Source of the DNA: a virus | DNA: 24,398 nucleotides | IMG/VR virus record: IMGVR_UViG_3300006793_000273 | Coordinates: 1-24,398 of that record | Strand: one strand, 5' to 3' | Part shown: piece after piece, positions 14,114 through 23,100 of the stretch | How the letters are laid out: each line of letters starts with the position of its first letter | Position numbering within the stretch: the stretch's first letter is position 1 | Position numbers and translations under genes: made by a program | The notes under the pieces: model-generated | Seen by the model: only the letters and a program-made list of their open reading frames with translations | Told to the model about the DNA's origin: nothing | Database searches by the model: none

Positions 14114-17100
14114 ATGTCAGAGAATTTATTAGATTACGCAAGTGAGTCTTTAATAAACGCAGGTTCAGAAACTCAAGAGCCTGCACAGCCAGTACAGCAA
14201 GAACTAGGTCAAACACCTATGATTGGATCTGAGCAAGGTCAAGATATTGCAAGACAAGCTACTATTGATAAAATGAATAATATTACTAGCCCTTTAACAG
14301 CTGGTCGTATTAAAGAAGAAAATAGAGCTGCAGAACAAAATCAAGCTCAGATAGATCCTGAATTAATATTTGAAGGTAACGCTGAAAAAGCTGGTAAAAG
14401 TTTAGTGGCAGGTGTAGGAGTCGTTGTAGAAGACATGGGTAACATGATGGATTACATGGCTATGGCTGTAATACCTGAAGAAGTAAGAAGATCTGATACA
14501 TTTTTAAATGTTCTAGAAAGGATGCCTAGCCTTCATCAATACGCAGATCAATTACAAAACTGGGGTAAAGTAAATCAATCTCCAGGACTAGATGAGTTTA
14601 CTATAGATGACATGTTTAAGATGGAGTTTTGGGCTACAACAGGAGCTAAAGCTTTACCTTATATTGCTACTATGGCTTACACTGGTGGAGCAGGTGCAAA
14701 AATAGCAACAGGACTAATGAAGGCTGGCCTTAAAAAAGCTGCTAAAGGTAATGCATTTGGTTCTGCTAAAAGATTACTAAAAGTATTAGACTCCAATAAA
14801 ACAGCAAAAGCATTAGCTAAAGGTTCTACTACTGGAGTTGAAGGAGCTTCAACAGCAACAGGTGGTAGTGGATTGTTAGGAGCTATGGCCACTCAAACGG
14901 CAGGTGGAGAATTAGCTTTATCAACTTTAGGAGCTTCAACTTCAAGGTTTTTAGGAGCGGCATCAGGAACAACATTTCTTACTTCAGCTGGTCATGGTGG
15001 TGACGCATACAATAGAGCTATTGAAATGGGTATGCCAGAAGATCAAGCTCAAGAAGCTGCACATGGTACTTTTATAGATGAATCAAAATGGTTTTTATTA
15101 AATGGACTTTCTTGGGGTATACAATTTGGAGGAGCTTCTGGTAAAGCATTTAAAATGCTTAATAAATTAAAAGGAGGAGCGGAGTCAGCAAAAGTAATAC
15201 AAAAAACATTTGGTCAAAGACTATTTACTCACGCAGTTAAAGGAGGTGCTACTGGTATTGTTGAGGGTACAGAAGAAGCATTTCAAGAGACTTATGAAGA
15301 TTGGTGTAAAGAAAAGAATTTAGCAGAAGCTAGAGGTGAAGAATTTATTTCTTATACAGAGTTTTTAACTTCAGAAGAAAATAAAAATACATTAGGTATT
15401 TCATTTGCTATTGGGTTTGCTATGGGTGGTCGTGGTGGATTTATGGATAGCGTTGCTGAAAACGGTAGACGCATAACTAATAAAAGAGTTTCTATAGATG
15501 ATGATATTAACATGTATGAAAACATGTCAGAAGCTCAAAAGAAAATTAGAACATCTGAAATAATACAAGCAGCTGTTAAAGAAGATCAAGTAGAAGGTCT
15601 TGTTACTATGCTTGATAAATTAGAAAAGTCTGGTAAAATAAATAAAGAAGAAAGAAATGATTACGACAATATAATAGAAGAATATTCTACTATAGCAGCT
15701 ACACTTCCTTTCCAGGAATCACTAACTGAAGCTGGACAAATAGCTTTGTTTAATTTAAAAGTTAAACAAGTACAAAATTCTAAAGCTAAAAACAATTTAG
15801 AAGCGTTAAAAAATAAAAACATACAAGAAGCTAATGAAAATTTAGAAGGCCCTGCCTTAAAAACAAAATTAGCCCAAATAGAAAATCAGCATGAGATTAC
15901 TATGGGTAATCTTAATAGAGAAATTCAAGAAAATAAAGGTGCTGTATCTAAATTATTAACTGCTAAAAAACATTCTGCATCAGCTAAAAAAGCAGATCAA
16001 AAAAGAGTTTCAGATATAAATGAATTTGTAAAAACAGAAGAGTACACAAACCTTACTGATGGTGCTAAAACTGATTTACAAATGGAAAGAATTAATCTTA
16101 ATGAAAAGATTAAAGAAGATTCTTACATTGTAGATGAAGCTACCGTAATGAATGAGTCTGAGTTTGAGCAATTCACTAAAGAAGGTGCTGAACAAAAAGC
16201 TGTTAAAGATAAACAAGCAGCAGAAGATATAGGTCAAAAAGCTCAAGATGCTGTAGATACAGTTGCAGATACAACTAAAGAAGTTGCTAAAACTACTGTT
16301 GAAAAAAGTAAAGGTTTATTTGAAAAAGGTAAAGAATTATTTGGAAAAGCTTATAATGCTACTAAAGATTTTGCAAAAAAACAAGCATTGTCTTTTAAGG
16401 AAAGCTCAGCATTAAGAAGAGTAACTAGCCCTATTAAACAGGACATACAAAAACTTGTAGATGAAGGTAAGTCTGCAGAAGAAATATCTAGCTTTATAAA
16501 AAGTAAAATATCTCCAGAGCAAATAGAAAAAGCTGGCCTTACTAGAAAAAAAATAAATAAAATTGTAGATAACGCTTCTAAGTTTTACGCTGAATCTGCA
16601 ACTCCTGAAGCAGTAAGAAAATCTGAATCTAAAGAATCTACTGTTGAAAATAAAGAGCAAAGCCCTATTACAGATGAGGTTTATAAAAACTTTGTAGATA
16701 CAGGAAAAGTAGAAGAAGATGTTATAGAGCACTTAGCTATGAAGCTTATAAAAGGTGAATCTTTTACAACTCAAGAAGAAGACATAAGAGCTAGCGTTTC
16801 TCAAGAAATAGAGAACTGGATAGGCGAAAGTGAGACTAAAAGAAAGTTAGGAACCAAAACAACTGAAAGTCTTAAAGCTGAAGCTAAAATAGCTGCAGAA
16901 AAAGCTAAAAAGACATACGATCAAGTGTTAAGTTTTACAGGCTCTCAAGTAAAAAGTATATCTAAAAAATTTAGTAAAATAAATAAAAAGTTTTCTGGAA
17001 CAAAAAAAGCTTCTAAAGTTATAGAAAATTTAAAAAAGATTTACAAAAAACAAAACGTAACTGTATTTAAAAAGAATACAGGGATGAAAAAATCTAAAGG

Positions 17101-20100
17101 TACTGAAGAGACTACTCAAAGTATTTTGTCTTACTACGCTTCTATAAATCCTACAGTGCAAGGTGTTATAATTGAGGCTGCTGCTAAAAAGTTTCCTAAC
17201 AAGCAATTATTAATATTAAGAGAAGTAATTGACGATCATGGAAATGAAGTTGCTGGTTATGCTATGGGATCTGCTGTTCTAGCTAAGCAAGATGGAAATC
17301 TTAGAGAGGTTATAATGCACGAGTACGGTCATGTTTATTATGACATGTTAAAAGATAATCCTTCCTTCCAGAGAGGTGTTTCTAAAATTATAGGAACTAA
17401 AATATTTAAAGACACTAAAAAAAGATACGCTGAACTTGTAAAGTATAGAACTAAAACAGGAGTTATAGTTACGCCTAACGAAATTATAAATAATGTTTTA
17501 CAGAATAACCCTACTTTATATGCTGAAGAAATAAACGCTTTAGTAGAAGCTGTTAATGCTGGAGATTCAGAAGTAATTAATGATTTATCAGAAGCATTTA
17601 TAAACAAAATGCAAGAAGATAAAGAAATTGAAATTCTACCTGATGAAGAACAAGCAGATATAATTGAAGAGTCGTTTGTTACATCGTTAGCTCCTAAACT
17701 AAGTAGTGAGTTAAATGTATTATTTGAAAAGCCAGCAGAGGTAAAAGAATATAAATCTTTCTTAAAAAGAACTGCTACAAAAGTAGCTTCTATGTTTACT
17801 CCTGCTGATTCTAAAAAAATATTAGCAGAAGTAGATAGGTCTTTTGATAATTTGACGGTAGACGAAATGTATGCTAAAATTGCTGATGACTTTACTAAAG
17901 GAACGCAAGGTGGTAGTTTAGCTTTACAATCGTCAAAATCTAAGCAATTAAAACTAGGTGATGTAAACAAAACATTTGCAGCATCTATATCTGTAGCTTT
18001 AAATAAGTTTACTCCTAACATGCTTAATACTATGAGCAATCAAGAGCTTGCAAAAAAGGCTATTGATTTTGCTACTATGTATTCTAAAAAAGCTGGAGAA
18101 GAAATAAAACTTAGTAAAGAGCTTAGAGAGGAAGTTGAAAGAAGAGTTCTTATGCAGCAAGAAGCTGCTAAAGGTTTTAGCCTTTCTATAGACACTAAAA
18201 CTGGAGGTATATCTAACATATACCAAGAAGCTAAAATGAAGCGAGAAGAGCTTACAGAGGCTGAACAAGAGCAAGAGAGCTTTGAAGAGGTAGACTCTTT
18301 AGTTGACGATATAAATATTATATCTGATGACACTGCAAGATTACAAGCAATGGATAATTCTACATCAGAATTTATTGCTGCTATTATGAAAATAGCTAAC
18401 CCTGACAGTCGTAGTGGTCAAAGAACAAGATACAGAAAGAGCGAACTAGAAGCTAGGCTTCTTAACATGGCTCACTCTAATAGAGATAGCTTAAATGACT
18501 TTATATCAGATTTTAATAAATCTAATGAAGTGCATGTAAAGAAGGCTAGAGATATAATGAATGAAAGACTTTCTAAAGGTGAAATGCTGTCAGCATTAAA
18601 AGACATGCATAACAACTATAGAAATAAGTTTATAGAAGACATTATGACAACTACTATAACAACTAGTGGTGAAGTTTCTCAGTCTTTAGCTATTCATGAT
18701 TCTGAAAGAAAAATAATGAATGAAATTAAGAAGGCTAGTAATGAAGTCTTCTTTAAAGGTAAGTCATCTATACAAGACGCTGTATTAACCAGAATAAAAA
18801 GAGCTGAACAAAAGTTAGCTAAAGGTGAAAAGCTAACACAAGAAGAAGGTCTTAACATTGTTATACCTATATTAAGGTCTGCAGAAATAGATCAGCAAAA
18901 TGGTATTCCTTTAGATTACATTGATTATAGTCAATTGTCTAACATAAGAGTTTCTAGAGGAAATAAAATATTTAATGTCCAAGATTATATTGCAGATATA
19001 ATAATGGATAAAAACTTAAAAGATAAAAAGACTGGTAAAACATACATATCACAAGGTAAAATACCTGTAGTTGGTATGATGGATTTATTTAAGAATGTTG
19101 TTACAGCTTCTAGAAGTAAAAATGCAATTAAGTCTGTTATTGATGTAAATGGTAATACTACTTTAGGTTTTAATTATAACAATAGTCTTATTAATAAAAA
19201 AGAAGAAATTGTTAATCTAGCTAAAACTGAAAAAGGAAGAATAGAGTTAGTTGAAAAATACTTAATGGATGATAATGGAGATTACATTGGTGGTAATCCA
19301 TTTATCGAAATGGCTGTTGGGTTAGGTGCAAACGGAATGTCAGATCAATCTTTGCAAATTGCATTTGACGGTGGTGTATCTTCTTATTACACTGGAGAGC
19401 AGAAAGGTGTTAAATACGAAAATCAAACACAGGATGATATAATTCAATTTGATTTAGAAAAGTTTGCATCTAATTGGGATAGTGGAAAGCCAGGTGATAG
19501 TAGAAGTTTCTATACTCAACCTATATCTATATTTGCAAATTCAAAAAGACGATATAATATATCTTCTCCTATGGCTACAACTGAAGGTCAAAAATCAAAA
19601 GTTGTAAAAGCATTAATAGCTAAAGGAGCTGATAAAACTACATATAGAGATGGTGATTCTGCTTTAGGGTTTACTATTAATAAAGATGGTTCTTACGACA
19701 TACAAGAGCAAGTACAAAACATGAAAGACTGGATTGTATCTAATGCTAGCTTAGTAAGAAATAACCCTGTAATGAAAAGTTTTGTTACTGTAAATAGGGA
19801 TACTGTTTCTATAACAAAAGAAGGAAATAAAATGATTGACGACTATGTATTTAACTACATGGTTAATAGCTTTTACGCTCAACAATTATTTGTTGGAGAT
19901 CACTCTCAAGCTGAAAGTCAAAAAGATTATATTAAAAGAGCAACAGGTGCGATAGCTAGACAAGATGGTTCTATGCGTGGTGTATCTATAGAGCCCTTAA
20001 TTTATGATGACATAATTGAAAATGGAGTTAAGTCTTCTGATGCTGGATCTTTTATATTACCTGAAGATGTAGACATGGTTCGAGATAAAGTTGGTAAGCG

Positions 20101-23100
20101 TATAGGTAGAGGATTTAAGTTTGTTTACTACGGTAAAGATATGCGTGGCGAAAAAGCAAACAAAAATGTTGGAGAAAACAACACAATAGGAGAAAGTGAT
20201 TTTTACTTTAAAACTTATGTTCAAGTATTAGATAAAGAGTTTATAAAAGACTCTCCTATCTTACAGAAGATTGAAAAAGAATTAAGAGCTCGTAAAAAAT
20301 ATAATAATAACCAACAAAATATATTTAACGAAAGTCTAAACATAGCAATGTTTGCTTCTGCTGCTAAAAAAGCACCAAAATTATTTGGAGATAAAACATC
20401 TACAGATAGTTACGCAGAAGGTAGTATAGGTTGGAATACTATGAATAATGCTTACATGAATGGTAATGAACTTGTAGGTTTAGATGGTGCAAACATGGGT
20501 ATACAATTACCTATGGATAAATACAGAGAAGAAGTTGTTGAGGCTACTCAAATGTCTGCTGCTGATTTAAATGATTTAGCTCCAGAAAACATAGAAGCAA
20601 TGCAAAAGATACTAAACAAAAGACAAGAAATTCTTGATTTAAGTTTAGAAAATTCTACTAAAGGCATTGAGAATATGAATGCAAACGGAATGCAGACTCC
20701 TGATAGTAGAGCAGCAAGTAAAAAAGCTGTAGTTAAAACAATAACTAAAGGAGCTGTTGATTCTAGTTATAATGGAGTTGCTAAATTTTTAAATTTAAAA
20801 AACCCTAAGATAAGTCAAAACTTACCTTCTGTAAATAAATTCTATGGTAATGGACTTAGAAATTTAGTTAAAAAATCTTCTAAAGTTATGACTGCTGGAA
20901 CTATAGCGGTACAAGGTGTAGCTTCACAAAAAGGATTAAAAGGATATTTTGTAGACGGAAAAGAATATATAGGATCAAGATATGAAGTTAGACCTGATGG
21001 AACTTTAATTAAAAAATCAGCTATTCTTCCTGCAGAAGCTATTGTTCCTGCTGGATTAAAAGGTAAATACTTTGCAAGAGTAGATCAAGAATTTGATAGT
21101 GAATTTGAAGCAAAAACTTATGCAGATAGTTTAGTTTCTGAAAAGGTTGCTTCTACTGCTTTAGGTACTACTGGAGTTAGAATACAAGGATTAAACAGAG
21201 AGTTTCCTAGCGTTAGAGCTGCTAAAGAATTTCTTTACAATAAAATAGCTGTATGGGAAGGTAAATACATGATACTAGGTGAAGAGTTTCTTGGGCCTCG
21301 TGTACCTGCGCACGGTCAACAATCTAGACCTATATGTGAAATTAAAGGATTCCAAAAAGAAGTTTTAGATGAAAACGGAAAACATCTTAATAATCACATA
21401 CAAGTATCTCCAGAGTTAAATAAAATATTAGGATCTGATCAAGATGGTGATACACTATTTTTAAATTTTGAATACGATAGCCCTAAAAACAAAAGAGAAG
21501 GTTTAGTAAATGAAATGCTTGACTTGCAGAAAAAGTTTTACAGAGATATATCTCACTTTAAACATTTAACTGCTGACATGGAATATGAATCAGAAGTTGA
21601 AGCAAGAATAAAAGCAATACAAAGTAAATTTCCAAACTTAAAAAAGAGATCTCCACAGAACTCTCCTATAGGTGCTTCTCAGTTTTTTGAAGAAAACGTA
21701 CAAGGTAGTGGAATGATTGGTACTATTGCAGCACTTAATAATGGTATGTCTTATTTTTCTAGATACAAAATAGAGCTAGGAATTGAAGGTGGAATTACTG
21801 TTGACGGTCAAAAAGTAGAAAACTTTTCTGACAACTTAGAATTAAAAGGTAAAGATGCTTTATCGTTTAAAAACGCTGTACTACTTAATATAGCGTTAGA
21901 TAATACTAAGAATCAATACGCAACTGTGCTAGGTATAAATCCTTCTACTGTTAGTGCTGTAGCTTTAATGAATAGATTAGGATTTGACACTAAATCCTTA
22001 GACGTTATTTTTAATTCTCCTGCTGCAAAAATGTACACTAAGTTTAAAGGCAAGAAAGCCTTAAAAGATAAAACTTTTGTAGACTATGGAGAAACAAGTG
22101 CTGCAGTTCTTTCTTACGTTAAAATGTTTGGAGTTAGTCCTGAAGTAGCTAAAAAACAAATAGCAAACGCAAGTAAAGGTGGTATAAATATAAATACAAG
22201 TCTAATTACAGGTAAAAGCCTAGTAGATATGGACAGCAACGAACAAAGAGAAATGGCTAATATTTTAGCTATGTTTGAAGCTTCTGAAGGAATTACAAAA
22301 GATGTTTATTCTATAAATAATTTATTAGGTCAACACAAGAATGTAGCTTTTAACGAGCAAGAAGTTAGCGATCAAATAAAAGAGTACAATAAAATTCTTG
22401 ATGGGGATAGCACTGTAAAAGGAGAGCAAGAATTAAAAGAACTTAAAAACTCTCCTGTACTTAAGTCGTTTATGAATAGGCTTGTAAAAACATCTACATT
22501 GTACCAAGAAAATGACATTACTGGTACGCCACATGCTGAAACAACTTTTGACTTATTAAAAAGTATGACTAACAGTGATACACTATCTAAGCGAAGCGGA
22601 GATGAACAAAGTAAAATAATTAAAGATTACTTTGTAAACGTTTTAGCTAACACTGTTCCTATGTTTAAGCAAACACTAAAACATACTGGAGATTTTGGAG
22701 GCAGAAATCCTGAACCTAAAGTTAATAAACTTGTTAGGTCTGTATTAGAAAGATTAGAAACTCAAAAAGACAATGCCTTTGTTAGAGCAATTAATTTTAC
22801 TTACTACGAAGGGTTTGGAGATAGAGCTGCAAATTATTCTTTAAAGCCAGATTCTGACTATATAAATAAATACACTAATGAAGGTGAGATTAAAGTTATT
22901 AAACAAGCATTTTCTCAGTTAAGTCCTGATCTTCAAAATGATTTATTTATTGTAGATTCTTTACTAAATGAAATAGGGTACAAGAATACATCTATACAAC
23001 CTCTTCTTAGCGATAATATGCTAGAAAAGTTAAGTGAAGAAATAGACACTGCTCATCAAATGATTATAGATGATGACTCCGATGTGTTTAGTCCTGAAGT

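Noticed and set aside
17338-18039. A 233-codon open frame on the minus strand
   Set aside because: It lies wholly inside the giant gene, opposite the region just after the zincin motif. Its translation is Ser/Leu/Phe-rich, as expected for the antisense of Lys/Glu/Thr-rich coding sequence, and it has no partner genes on that strand.
16412-18333. Other minus-strand frames in the giant gene (16412-16732, 17999-18274, 18040-18333)
   Set aside because: They overlap each other and the confirmed sense frame, encode Phe/Ser/Tyr-rich strings without domain patterns, and every supported gene in the window is on the + strand.
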